Shown here in pieces: positions 42,377 to 51,608 of a stretch of DNA of 64,000 bases. Below the pieces are notes generated by a model. That model saw only the letters and a list, made by a program, of their open reading frames with translations. It did not search any database and had not been told where the DNA came from. Position numbers and translations under genes: made by a program. Source of the DNA: Chromatium okenii (lineage in GTDB: Bacteria > Pseudomonadota > Gammaproteobacteria > Chromatiales > Chromatiaceae); assembly GCF_016583745.1 (NCBI RefSeq), contig NZ_NRRQ01000006.1:1-64000 (forward strand). Direction: 5' to 3'. How positions within the stretch are numbered: position 1 is the first letter of the stretch; the number at the start of each line of letters is the position of its first letter.

Positions 42377-44716
42377 TCACTTCAGCAACAGTTTATCTAA
42401 TAACAACTGCAATTGACCAAGATCAAGCGGTTTTGGGAATACTTCAACCGTTTCAGCGCCCACACACTGCATCTCCGCCCAATTGCCTTCGTCCGGCACT
42501 CCTAATATCACCACCAGCGGCGGCGCATCGACACCGTATTGTAATAAGCGACGGATCGTATCACAGGTCTTTCGTGCCGACGGCTGCGCCGCTACCAGCA
42601 TCAGGGCACAACCCGCGCTCTCATCCTGCAACGTTTCGAGCGCCTCATCCACATCAGCGGCGGTTTGCACCCGCAGCCCGTGTTGCGCCAGCACTGCCGC
42701 CACCGCCATCAGCGTTTTCACCTCCCGCTCCAACACCAAGACCCATCTCGCGCTCGCGGCTGGCGCAGGTCGCATGTCCAGCGTCACCTCCGGCGGCGCA
42801 GTGGCAGCAAGCGCAGTAAACGGCAGCGGCTCCTCCGGCGGCGGCACCGCTCCGGTGGCGTGAGCGGTGAGCGGAGTCATCGGCAATAACAACGTGAAAC
42901 ACGCGCCCGCTTGCGCAGCACTTTCAACCTCAATGCACCCATCCAACAGCGTCGCCAGCTCGCGGCTGATCGACAACCCCAGCCCGGTGCCGCCGTAGCG
43001 CCGTCGCGTCGAACCGTCGGCTTGCTGGAACGCCTCAAAAATAATCGCCTGTTTATCCAGCGGAATACCGATGCCGGTATCGGTAACGCTAAATGCCACC
43101 GGACGCACCGGATCATTGCGAGTGACCACGCTCAAAATGATCTCGCCGCTGGCAGTGAATTTGACCGCGTTGGCGAGAAAATTTTTCAGAATTTGCCGCA
43201 ATTTATCGCGGTCGCTACACATCCACGCTGGCGCTGCCGGATCAAAATTGAGCCACAGCGCCACCGGTTTCTCGGCCAATTGCGGCGTGACCAATTCAAT
43301 TAAATCTTCCAATAGCGGACGCACTTCTATCCATTCCAGCGTAATGCTGACGTGACCGGCTTCAATCCGCGAAATATCCAAAATGTCATCAATTAACGTC
43401 CGCAAATCGCGTCCCGCTTCGTGAATGACCTGCGCTTGACGGCGCTGGCTGTCATTCAAACCGTTATTGTCAGCGCCGAGCATTTTAGACAGTAGCAAAA
43501 TGGAATTGAGCGGCGTGCGCAATTCATGGCTGACATTGGCTAAAAACTGCGATTTGTAGCGATTAGAGGTTTCCAATTCGCGGGCATGAGCGCGAGCAAC
43601 GCGGAGATGTTCGGCATGAGTGGCAGCCAGCGCGGTGAGTTGATCGCCGAGTTGGTGAATTTCTCGCGGGCCGCGCCAGCGAAAGTGCAGCGGCTGGTCG
43701 TCGTGCAAAATGTGGCCGATGCCGCCGGTCAACGCTTGCCCAAACTGTTCCGCCCGCGCTGCAATCCATCGCGCCAGCGCCAGCACCACAATCACCAATA
43801 AAAAGATGATCGACAACACGCGCAGCATCAATTCATTGCGGAAGGCGTCAATTGGCGACGAATCCACCGCTCGCCCGACCCACAGCGGCACGCTGTCTTC
43901 CGTCAAAAACATCGGCAGCCACAGCAATTGCCGTCCGTGCGCGTCTTTCCACAGCGCCAGCTTGCCTTCCGCGAAAATCTCCGCCAGCCCCGGAAACGTC
44001 GCAAACGCATCTGCTTGACTGGGCGCAGCTTGATTGGCGTGGAGATAACTGCCGTCCTGATTCACCCACAGCGTGTCTTGATAAAACTGCGCCAGCCCGC
44101 CGATGTCGATGGTGAGCACCACCACGCCTCGCGCCTCATCCGTCGGCTTGCCGCCAATCGGAGTGACCAGATTGAGCGTCATCAATTGGTGCGGATTGGC
44201 AGCTCCCGCCAGCGGATCAATGCGAATGCGGCTGACCAAGACGACGCCGGGCTGGAGCGCCAAGCCAGCGGCAACAAATTGCCGATTCGGCAGCGGCGGC
44301 GTGGATTCCGGCGTTTGCCAGTCCTGCGTGCGCTCATCCCGCGCCAGCCAGAACCGCGCTGCGCCGTCATCGCCAATGAACAAAATCTGAATCACGTCGC
44401 GCTGGTCGTCGAGAATCTGCTTAATCCAACTGGTGTAGCGGGCGCGAGCGGCGCTGATTTGGTCAGCGGCGTTGCCCGGTGCGCCCAGAATCAAGCCCAG
44501 TTCTGGCAATTTCGATAACAGCCGGATCATTTCGTGGCGGCTGGCGAGATGCTGATCAAGATCGCGGAAATCAGCGCGGAGGTTTTGCAGATAAGCGCGT
44601 TGATAAAACAGGGTGGTGCGCTCCAGCACCAGCGGAAGGTTAATCAGGAGCGCCAGCAGTAATGGCGTCAAGCCAAAAACGAGTAGAAACAGCAGGATAT
44701 AAACGCGGAGTTTCAC
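42377..44716 (-). CDS. Hybrid sensor histidine kinase with degenerate receiver
   Basis: 779 residues. Membrane helix 1 (8-30), a periplasmic Cache-like sensor (35-295), helix 2 (298-316), a HAMP-like linker, then HisKA with FLANVSHELRTPLNSILLLS (His397). The ATPase domain has the N box around LRQILKNFLANAVKFT, G boxes DTGIGIP and GGTGLGLSI. The C-terminal ~125 residues fold like a receiver (RWVLVLEREVKTLMAVAAVL) and keep the Lys (FPKPLDL). However, LMLVAAQPS replaces the strand ending in the phosphoacceptor Asp, and the acidic pair is missing. It cannot be phosphorylated normally, so the separate REC-PAS protein is the likely target. Confidence 0.92.
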   Translation of the reverse strand: MKLRVYILLFLLVFGLTPLLLALLINLPLVLERTTLFYQRAYLQNLRADFRDLDQHLASRHEMIRLLSKLPELGLILGAPGNAADQISAARARYTSWIKQILDDQRDVIQILFIGDDGAARFWLARDERTQDWQTPESTPPLPNRQFVAAGLALQPGVVLVSRIRIDPLAGAANPHQLMTLNLVTPIGGKPTDEARGVVVLTIDIGGLAQFYQDTLWVNQDGSYLHANQAAPSQADAFATFPGLAEIFAEGKLALWKDAHGRQLLWLPMFLTEDSVPLWVGRAVDSSPIDAFRNELMLRVLSIIFLLVIVVLALARWIAARAEQFGQALTGGIGHILHDDQPLHFRWRGPREIHQLGDQLTALAATHAEHLRVARAHARELETSNRYKSQFLANVSHELRTPLNSILLLSKMLGADNNGLNDSQRRQAQVIHEAGRDLRTLIDDILDISRIEAGHVSITLEWIEVRPLLEDLIELVTPQLAEKPVALWLNFDPAAPAWMCSDRDKLRQILKNFLANAVKFTASGEIILSVVTRNDPVRPVAFSVTDTGIGIPLDKQAIIFEAFQQADGSTRRRYGGTGLGLSISRELATLLDGCIEVESAAQAGACFTLLLPMTPLTAHATGAVPPPEEPLPFTALAATAPPEVTLDMRPAPAASARWVLVLEREVKTLMAVAAVLAQHGLRVQTAADVDEALETLQDESAGCALMLVAAQPSARKTCDTIRRLLQYGVDAPPLVVILGVPDEGNWAEMQCVGAETVEVFPKPLDLGQLQLLLDKLLLK

Positions 44717-44726
44717 GGCAGGCTGG

Positions 44727-45200
44727 CTAGGTTGCCGCCAATTCCCGCACCAACTCGAGCATGGCGGCGGCGTGTCCTTTCGGTTTCACGTCATAAAACG
44801 CATGGCGGATAACGCCTTGTAAATCAATGATGAAGGTGGCGCGGACGATGCTTTGGCGGGCAACGCCGTAGAGCAATTTCTCGCGGATCACGTCATACGC
44901 GGCGCACACCTCGCCATCAGCATCAGACAGCAGGTGGACGGTCAAACCGTATTTGTCGCGGAATGCGCCGTGCGTTACGCAGGAATCGCGGTTGATGGCG
45001 ATCACTTCGGTGCGGGCTTGCGCAAATTCATCTTGTAAATCAGTGAATTCCAGCGCCTCCAAGGTGCAGCCGGGCGTGTCATCTTTGGGATAAAAATAAA
45101 TGATGACGTAACCGCGTCCGATGAATTCCTCCAAGGAGCATTGCGCCATATCAGCCGTCGGTAATGAAAAGCGGGGGGCAAGATCGCCTGTGTGCAACAT
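44727..45200 (-). CDS. bcp: Peroxiredoxin of the BCP/PrxQ family
   Basis: 157 residues. The peroxidatic Cys lies in YFYPKDDTPGCTLEALEF. BCP proteins often have a second, resolving Cys five residues later; here that position is Leu, so this may be a one-Cys enzyme using an external thiol, for instance the thioredoxin encoded at 52188. It removes H2O2 and organic peroxides. The ATG at 45200 has GGAG eight bases upstream; the longer open frame has none. It heads the minus-strand run toward the kinase. Confidence 0.9.
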   Translation of the reverse strand: MLHTGDLAPRFSLPTADMAQCSLEEFIGRGYVIIYFYPKDDTPGCTLEALEFTDLQDEFAQARTEVIAINRDSCVTHGAFRDKYGLTVHLLSDADGEVCAAYDVIREKLLYGVARQSIVRATFIIDLQGVIRHAFYDVKPKGHAAAMLELVRELAAT

Positions 45201-45344
45201 GAGCAATGCTCCGAGGATCGGTGAGGAACGGAATTTAGGCAGCGGCGATAGAGCCGTCAACTGGTACCTGCGCTGATTTGCATGTCTGCTGCATTAAGAA
45301 GACAGTTAAAAACACAAAATAATGAGTGAATTTCCATTGGTTAT

Positions 45345-46262
45345 TTATAACACATCATGATTTACCAACGAATTAAATAAATGATATTGTATTTGAGTTG
45401 CTGAACTTCGGCGCGATGCTGTCGCCATGAAGTTAGTGACCAACGCTTCTATGATAGGATTTCTATTTTCTTCTTTACCGCCAAGATGATAAAAATGCTC
45501 TCGAGTTAGAATGTGATAGTTTGACCATAACAATTTAATGTATTCGTTGTCACGATAATCATTGTGATGCCAAGTTGATAAGATAAATTGACCATTATAA
45601 TTAGAAAGTTTGCTAAAAAGCTGGCGCTCGCAAACATCATCCCATCCATTGTAATAATCGACATACCGACCAAGATAAGGCGGATCGCAATAGATGATGT
45701 CATGCACTGATGCGTCTTGTATGGTGGCATTAAAATCTTGGCATTTGAAAATAAACTCTTTTAATTGAATAGTTTTACTAACCCATGCAACTTGATTAGT
45801 AATTTTTGTTACATACGCTTGCGCAAATCGCTGCGGTTTTTTACAAAACGGAACGTTAAATCCACCTTTTCGATTAAATCTAATCATGCCGTTAAATCCA
45901 GCACGATTTACAAATAAAAAATCAAGTGGTGAATGCTCAGCATTAAATCTATCTCTAATAAAATAGTAGTGATCTTCTCCTTTCGCTAAAAGCGTTGCTC
46001 CTTCTTGAGTGAGATAATTTTTAACTACCGTTGCTGTAATTTCACCAGAAGCAATAGCAGTGTAAAAGTTAATAAGATGAGGATTTGTATCACACAACAC
46101 AGCACGAGATGGCGCAACATTAAATGCGACAGCTCCCGTACCCATAAAAGGCTCAATCCAAGTGCCATTAAAATTTTTTGGTATAATGCTTTGTATCCAA
46201 GGCACAAGTTTTGTTTTGATGCCCTGTGATTTAATTGGTGGTACGTTAATGATCATAGTCAT
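45345..46262 (-). CDS. N6-adenine DNA methyltransferase of an EcoRV-type system
   Basis: 305 residues, Dam/DpnM class. SAM motif I is [20 protein letters not shown], motif IV is [10 protein letters not shown] (DPPY 193-196), and [20 protein letters not shown] is typical of the group. The order and wording of these blocks, including [15 protein letters not shown] at the start, closely resemble what I remember of M.EcoRV, so methylation of the first adenine region of GATATC is likely. It overlaps the restriction gene by four bases. The sequence is clearly more AT-rich than the flanking housekeeping genes, a sign of transfer. Confidence 0.92.
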   Translation of the reverse strand: MTMIINVPPIKSQGIKTKLVPWIQSIIPKNFNGTWIEPFMGTGAVAFNVAPSRAVLCDTNPHLINFYTAIASGEITATVVKNYLTQEGATLLAKGEDHYYFIRDRFNAEHSPLDFLFVNRAGFNGMIRFNRKGGFNVPFCKKPQRFAQAYVTKITNQVAWVSKTIQLKEFIFKCQDFNATIQDASVHDIIYCDPPYLGRYVDYYNGWDDVCERQLFSKLSNYNGQFILSTWHHNDYRDNEYIKLLWSNYHILTREHFYHLGGKEENRNPIIEALVTNFMATASRRSSATQIQYHLFNSLVNHDVL

Positions 46263-47089
46263 TCTTCAATGTTGTTTTTGCTAACGATGAGAGCAACATC
46301 GCCGTTTTTATACTCCACAAATTCTCGGAGTGTCGATATTTTCTTCGTTCCACCTTTCCCATCTGAAACGGTTATCTTTTTGTAGTTCATCCAGTATTCA
46401 TCAAACCAGTTCTCGCCTAATTTTGAGAACATCCCTTTTCCAGATATGATGTCGGAAATGTTATTAATGCTGCCAATGTTGGCAGTATTACCACTTCCAC
46501 CTGTATCACTTGCAATCTTCCACTTTTCAGCGATAAAAAACTGAAAGTTTTGCGCTACAGAAGTTATTGAATGCAGTTCATCAATCCCATGTGTTTTTGT
46601 TTCATCAATAGTGGCTCCTTCCAGTCGATCATAAATAATACCAAGACAGAAATGCCCTGAATAACTGCCGTAGGGAAATTGAATGTTTTTAGTGCTCGCT
46701 CTATGCTCAAAATACCTGCCATGCGATCCAAGTGTAAAGCCATTGCAAAGATGCGGCTTTTTAGGATTTCTATAAGTTGTTTTGAAATCAACAGCAAATT
46801 TTATAGATTCATCATCTGCCTTAACAAACGAAATATCAGGATAGTAGTTTTGATGTTCGGCGAGAACAATTTTGTATCCGTTATCTCGAGCAAACGTCAA
46901 AATTTTAGGAAAAAGATGAATTTCAAGAATTTTTGAAACGATTTTTGTGTCCGAAGAAATAGTATAAACGTTTCTAAAAATGTCGATAAATCCTTTAATC
47001 GTCCATTGCCCATCATTACTACTGACATGATCGCGTAATTCGGCAACGAACTGCTCCAGTTGTTGTACAAAATTGTCTTTTTCAACCAT
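46259..47089 (-). CDS. Type II restriction endonuclease, EcoRV family
   Basis: 276 residues. The catalytic set of EcoRV (Asp74, Asp90, Lys92) is present as NYYPDISF (Asp85) and [11 protein letters not shown] (Asp101, Lys103). Other shared blocks are [35 protein letters not shown], and [20 protein letters not shown], all in EcoRV order. It would cut GATATC to blunt ends unless methylated. EcoRV itself is about 245 residues; this one has a longer C-terminus. The gene precedes its methyltransferase in the same operon. Base composition is AT-rich. Confidence 0.92.
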   Translation of the reverse strand: MVEKDNFVQQLEQFVAELRDHVSSNDGQWTIKGFIDIFRNVYTISSDTKIVSKILEIHLFPKILTFARDNGYKIVLAEHQNYYPDISFVKADDESIKFAVDFKTTYRNPKKPHLCNGFTLGSHGRYFEHRASTKNIQFPYGSYSGHFCLGIIYDRLEGATIDETKTHGIDELHSITSVAQNFQFFIAEKWKIASDTGGSGNTANIGSINNISDIISGKGMFSKLGENWFDEYWMNYKKITVSDGKGGTKKISTLREFVEYKNGDVALIVSKNNIEE

Positions 47090-47150
47090 TTCATTGAACC
47101 TTTGTTAATTGCCGCTGCCAATAACGCAGCGGCACTTTCTCAGTCAACAC

Positions 47151-50100
47151 TCAGCTCAAATAACCCCCGTCCGCCAATTGCCGAATATGACCCAGACTGA
47201 CCAAGGTGGTGAGCAATTCTTTGAGTTTGGCTCGCGGCGCGGGCGTGAATTGTTTGGCGAGTTCGGCGGCGCTAATCGGCGCGGATTGTGCAGCCAGCGC
47301 AGCGCGGACGCTGTGGAATTGTTCCGGCAAGGTTTTTGGCCAAGCGCGTTTGCTGGCGCTGGCGCTATCCGCACGATCCAGATCGGCTTCCGCTTGCACG
47401 GCAGCAGTCGCGCCAGTCGGATGCTGAAACGCCGGACGCAGCCAGCGAATGTTGCCCGCCCGTTCTTCAGCGACGCGAGCGGCATTGAGCGTCACCAATC
47501 GCTGCAACAGCGTTTCGGTCAAATCCCCCCAACCCCCCTTTGCTAAAGGGGGGCTTTCCGCATCTCCCCCCTTTGAAAAAGGCGCTCTCTCGTCTCCCCC
47601 CTTTGAAAAAGGGGGGCTGGGGGGGATTAAATCTTCCCAGCCGTAAGCCGTCAGCACTGCCGCGTCCAATTCGTCGTGAAGCTGGCGCAGAATCGCCACC
47701 AAACCCTGCTCGTGAATCACTTTCTCTTGTGCCGTCAACGGCTTGCCGTCGCGCAGTTGTTCCAACACGTTATACATGCCGGTCAAAGTGAGCGCCGGAT
47801 GCAGCGCCTGCCGCGCTTTGCGATGCGCGTCGATGTGCTCACCCAGTTGGCGAATGCGCTCGGTTGACGACGCGGCAAGATCAGGAAATGGGAAGGTCTC
47901 AAAACAGCGGGTTTTGACGTAAACGGGCGTCAAACCAAGTGATGCGCCATTTGCCAGCGCCCAAGCAACATGCACTTGACTGGATAAAACACCAAACACC
48001 CAAGCGTCATCAATTGCGATGTTAATCAATTTGTTATCTGGCAAAACCGTTTGATCGAGAAAGACAAAAATCCGCTGCTTGGCAGTTTCAACGGTGGCGA
48101 TATAACGCGATAACGGTGAGATTGCGGTTCTGAGGTCTTCGCGTAAACGCCGATGTAGCCACCAATTTTGTTTTAACAGCAGACTACGATTTTGATCGCG
48201 CTCCGGTTTCACCCGCTCCAAAAGGCGCTGATACACCTCTGGATAGCGCGTCAACACTTCCTCGGCAGTTAATCCAAACAAATCAATCACCATCACGTTG
48301 CGCGAGGTTTGCAACAGATCGCGCCCGTTCAAATAAAGGCGAATATGCTGCGCTAATTCTGGCACCCGCCCCAGTCCCAACGCAGTGGCTTCTTCTGGCG
48401 TCACGATAAAACCCGCGCCGCCCAATTCAATGCCGCGAAAACTAATCCCGCCATTTGCTTGTAACGCCACCGCGCCAGCGACATCCGCGCCAATCCGCAA
48501 ATCAGCATGAATCAACCCGCTGCTGCGCAGCATCTCAACATCCAAACCTTCGCCGGAGCCGCTGCGCTCGGCAGTCACCTGTTCGATCACACCGGGCAAC
48601 GCGCCAGCAGCGCCAACCGTCATCGCAATCCGCACTGCCGCGCCGTCGCCGCCATCGACCCAAGGATGATCGGGCACCGCGTACAGCAGCGACAACGGCG
48701 GATCAGCCGTCAAATGCCGTTCCAACACGCGGCGATTAAACGTCTGGCGCAGGCTGTTGGTGGTGATCAATCCGAAACGGCGCACCTGCCCGCTGCGGGT
48801 CAATTCCGCCGCCTGTTCCCACCAATAAAGCACATAGTCGGCGGATTCCGGCACCTCCGACCACGCGCCGCGCAGCGCGTCCACATAACCATCACCCAGC
48901 ACTCGGCGCATCGTCGCCGCACCGATAAACGGCGGATTGCCCACGATAAACTCGGCTGCTGGCCACGCGGCACGGCGCGGATTGACATAACGCTCCAGCG
49001 GCAGACGCGCACTTTCATCTGGAATCAGCTCGCCGGTGGTCGGATGACGTTTGAGCGTTCGCCCATCCCAGCGCGTCACCGCCAGCCCCGCGTCATCCGT
49101 CACCACTTCCACCCGCTCGGCACTCAGCACTGCATCGCGGCACTGGATATTTTTGCAATCGCGGATCACCGGCTCCGGCGGATGCACGCTGCCGTGCGTG
49201 CGGATATGCCATTGCAGATAACCGATCCACAGCACCATCTCGGCGATGGTGGCAGCGCGGGGATTGCGTTCGAGACCGAGCAACTGCTGCGGACTGACGC
49301 CCGCCAGCTCAATTTCGCTTTGCTGACCGAGCGACGCGAGCGTGTCGAGCACCTCGCCTTCCAGCCGTTTCAGGTGTTCCAACGTGACGTACAGAAAATT
49401 GCCGGAGCCGCAGGCCGGATCAAGCACGCGGATTTGCGTGAGCTGCGCCTGAAAACGATTCACCACCGCAGCGGCTTCCGCATCCTTGCCCTGCTCGTGA
49501 AGACTGAACGCTGCCAGCCGCACTGCCGTCCAATCCTCGCGCAGCGGCGCAATCACCGTCGGCACCACCAGCCGCTCCACATAAGCGCGGGGCGTGTAAT
49601 GTGCGCCGAGTTGCTGGCGCTCCAGCGGATCAAGCGCCCGCTCGAGCAACGTCCCAAAAATCGCCGGCTCCACTTGCTGCCAATCGGCACAAGCGGCAGC
49701 AGTCAATAACTCAAGCTGATCGCGGTTCAGCGGCAGCGCGGTTGCCTCCGCAAACAGTCCGCCGTTAAAGCGCAGCACCGGCTGGCGCAGAATTAGTGAA
49801 AACGCGCTGCCGCTATTCATTTCTCGCCACAGCGTTTCCACCAGCGGCACGAATTGCGCGGGCTGCTGGCGCACCGAGCGCAGCAACTCAGTGAAGCCGT
49901 CTTTTTTAAGCAAACCGATGTCCTGCGCAAAGAGCGTGAACAGGCAGCGCATCAAAAAAGCGGCGGTCACTTCGGGCGGATGTCCGGTGGTTTCAAGCGA
50001 AGTTGCCAGCCCCGCGAGTTGGTCAGCGATGGCGCGAGTGACGCGGGCGGCGTGGCGACTGAGATCAAGATCAAGCGGATCAAGCCACAGTTGGCGCAGC

Positions 50101-50615
50101 CGCTGGCGGATGTCTGGGCGGTGCAAATCGGTCAAGCGGATGCGATGACTGCGCACGTCGGGATAGGGGATATAAGCGCCGCCGCTGCGACTAAATTCGC
50201 TATACAACTCAATGCTGCGCCCGACATCGACCACCACGACAAACGGCGGTCGCCCCTCGTCTGGCGGCACGGCGCGGGCATAACGCACCGCTTGGCTGTG
50301 AGCGCGGAGCATCGCCTTGTCCCAACGCTCCGTATCAAGTGTCAGCCCGGTTTGTTTGGCTTCGAGCACAAAACAGGCGCGGCGATACAGATCAATAAAA
50401 CCATCGCTCTGCGTGCCGTCGCCGTTCTGAAAAATCACCCGCCGTTCAAAGCAATAGGCGTTATTTTGCGCGTCAGACTGCGCTGGCTCCGGCAGCGGCA
50501 ATTCCAGCGCGGTGCAGAATTCGGTGAGAAAAAGCTGATAGTTGGCGCGTTCGCTGCCGCTCGCGCCCTCCCAGCGAGTGAGAAAGGCGGTGACGGCGGC
50601 GGTTGGTTCATTCAT
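47151..50615 (-). CDS. Single-chain restriction-methylation enzyme (Type IIL, MmeI-like)
   Basis: 1154 residues. The N-terminal PD-(D/E)xK nuclease is GFIDLYRRACFVLEAKQ with Asp75, Glu85 and Lys87. A helical connector leads to the gamma-class methyltransferase: motif I RVLDPACGSGNFLYV (397-408) and motif IV GNPPFIG (560-563). A target recognition region follows (LNGRDLLQTSRNVMVIDLFG; RCFETFPFPDLAA). One polypeptide thus recognises, methylates and cuts. Near residues 990-1025 a short Pro/Gly/Lys-rich insert (PPFSKGG three times) is encoded by a palindromic DNA repeat. The ATG at 50615 matches the family start. Confidence 0.88.
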   Translation of the reverse strand: MNEPTAAVTAFLTRWEGASGSERANYQLFLTEFCTALELPLPEPAQSDAQNNAYCFERRVIFQNGDGTQSDGFIDLYRRACFVLEAKQTGLTLDTERWDKAMLRAHSQAVRYARAVPPDEGRPPFVVVVDVGRSIELYSEFSRSGGAYIPYPDVRSHRIRLTDLHRPDIRQRLRQLWLDPLDLDLSRHAARVTRAIADQLAGLATSLETTGHPPEVTAAFLMRCLFTLFAQDIGLLKKDGFTELLRSVRQQPAQFVPLVETLWREMNSGSAFSLILRQPVLRFNGGLFAEATALPLNRDQLELLTAAACADWQQVEPAIFGTLLERALDPLERQQLGAHYTPRAYVERLVVPTVIAPLREDWTAVRLAAFSLHEQGKDAEAAAVVNRFQAQLTQIRVLDPACGSGNFLYVTLEHLKRLEGEVLDTLASLGQQSEIELAGVSPQQLLGLERNPRAATIAEMVLWIGYLQWHIRTHGSVHPPEPVIRDCKNIQCRDAVLSAERVEVVTDDAGLAVTRWDGRTLKRHPTTGELIPDESARLPLERYVNPRRAAWPAAEFIVGNPPFIGAATMRRVLGDGYVDALRGAWSEVPESADYVLYWWEQAAELTRSGQVRRFGLITTNSLRQTFNRRVLERHLTADPPLSLLYAVPDHPWVDGGDGAAVRIAMTVGAAGALPGVIEQVTAERSGSGEGLDVEMLRSSGLIHADLRIGADVAGAVALQANGGISFRGIELGGAGFIVTPEEATALGLGRVPELAQHIRLYLNGRDLLQTSRNVMVIDLFGLTAEEVLTRYPEVYQRLLERVKPERDQNRSLLLKQNWWLHRRLREDLRTAISPLSRYIATVETAKQRIFVFLDQTVLPDNKLINIAIDDAWVFGVLSSQVHVAWALANGASLGLTPVYVKTRCFETFPFPDLAASSTERIRQLGEHIDAHRKARQALHPALTLTGMYNVLEQLRDGKPLTAQEKVIHEQGLVAILRQLHDELDAAVLTAYGWEDLIPPSPPFSKGGDERAPFSKGGDAESPPLAKGGWGDLTETLLQRLVTLNAARVAEERAGNIRWLRPAFQHPTGATAAVQAEADLDRADSASASKRAWPKTLPEQFHSVRAALAAQSAPISAAELAKQFTPAPRAKLKELLTTLVSLGHIRQLADGGYLS
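47524..47627. repeat. Palindromic CCCCCTTTGAAAAAGGGGG-type repeat inside the Type IIL gene
   Basis: Three units built on CCCCCTTT-N-AAAGGGGG occur at about 47534, 47565 and 47594. The outer arms, TCCCCCCAACCCCCCTTT and AAAGGGGGGCTGGGGGGGA, are inverted copies of each other. Read on the minus strand it stays in frame and encodes PPFSKGG-like peptide. Similar short interspersed palindromes occur in many bacterial genomes. Confidence 0.85.
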
Positions 50616-50687
50616 GGCGATTGCAAAACAGTTGGCGAAACGTTCATTAAAAAATAATAACGCGAAATACGCCAACTGGTGTGCAGT

Positions 50688-51560
50688 TTATTGCGGTTGC
50701 CAGCGCCCGTTTTTAAGCGGTTGAGAATGAATAGCGCGAGCGTAGCGATAACACCACGCCAATACAGTCTCGCCGCTATCAGTGGTCGCTGTTACTAAGA
50801 CACGATGATATAACGCATCGCTGGAATACTCATCAAAACCTTCAATGCGATCAATCCGCGCTAAACTGAAATCCGGTTGCTTCAAAGTCAACAACTCGCC
50901 ATCCACCCAATCATTGACTCCGGCGCTCGGCAGCCAGCCCGGATAATTGCCTAAATCGAAAATCTGACCGCGAATGCGAGCCGGTTGGCGCTGCCCGATA
51001 TTGGTTAATGATTGCCCCAAATCGTATTCAGATTGGAGTAAACCATAAGCGAAAACGTGCTGCACCAGAAAGGTGAGTGATTCATTCTGCGCTGCTTGCG
51101 TATGCACCGTTGTTGGTAAATTCCACGCCAGCAAACCAGCAGTCACTAATTCCACATACTCATCTGCCGGTGGCACAAATTCATCTTGACGCTTCTCAGC
51201 AACAACGCAATAAGTAATTGCCGGAATCATTTCTCCAGCGGCATTCAAAACAGTGACATCGCGCCGCTCGTAATAATTCGGCGCACCTTCTTTGGTATCA
51301 AGTGCCGCCCAACCATCGCTGCGCACCCGAAATAACATCCCCGGCGTGACCTGCCCTAATGATTGAATGACATCAAGTGCGCCGCCATTGCGCCCGCTTG
51401 AATAATAATGATAAATCGGGCGGTAATCGGGCAACCAAGTGGGCGCAACGGGTTCCAACACATCAATTGAAAAGCCGCGTTCTTGACAAAACTGTTGCCA
51501 ATCGTCGCTATTCAGATTGGAGCCATAAGCAAAATAAAACGGGTCAGAGTTTGTGTTCAT
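50688..51560 (-). CDS. Protein with two gamma-glutamylcyclotransferase-like (GGCT) domains
   Basis: 290 residues. The first domain starts FYFAYGSNLNSDDWQQF, the YGSN motif of GGCT/AIG2 folds, with Glu in ALDTKEGAPNYYER as the likely catalytic acid. A second copy begins FAYGLLQSEYDLGQSL near residue 165 and includes IDRIEGFDEYSSDALYHR with its own acidic residue. The substrate is unknown; family members cyclise gamma-glutamyl compounds. The ATG at 51560 has GGAG eight bases upstream. It lies downstream of ampD on the same strand. Confidence 0.85.
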   Translation of the reverse strand: MNTNSDPFYFAYGSNLNSDDWQQFCQERGFSIDVLEPVAPTWLPDYRPIYHYYSSGRNGGALDVIQSLGQVTPGMLFRVRSDGWAALDTKEGAPNYYERRDVTVLNAAGEMIPAITYCVVAEKRQDEFVPPADEYVELVTAGLLAWNLPTTVHTQAAQNESLTFLVQHVFAYGLLQSEYDLGQSLTNIGQRQPARIRGQIFDLGNYPGWLPSAGVNDWVDGELLTLKQPDFSLARIDRIEGFDEYSSDALYHRVLVTATTDSGETVLAWCYRYARAIHSQPLKNGRWQPQ

Positions 51561-51608
51561 ATTCATATCTCCATTAAAATTAGAAAAAATAATCACAAGA
51601 AAACTGAA

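Noticed and set aside
48507..49709. 400-codon plus-strand frame opposite the Type IIL enzyme
   Set aside because: Antisense shadow of a conserved methyltransferase domain with Arg/His-rich composition and no recognisable motif.
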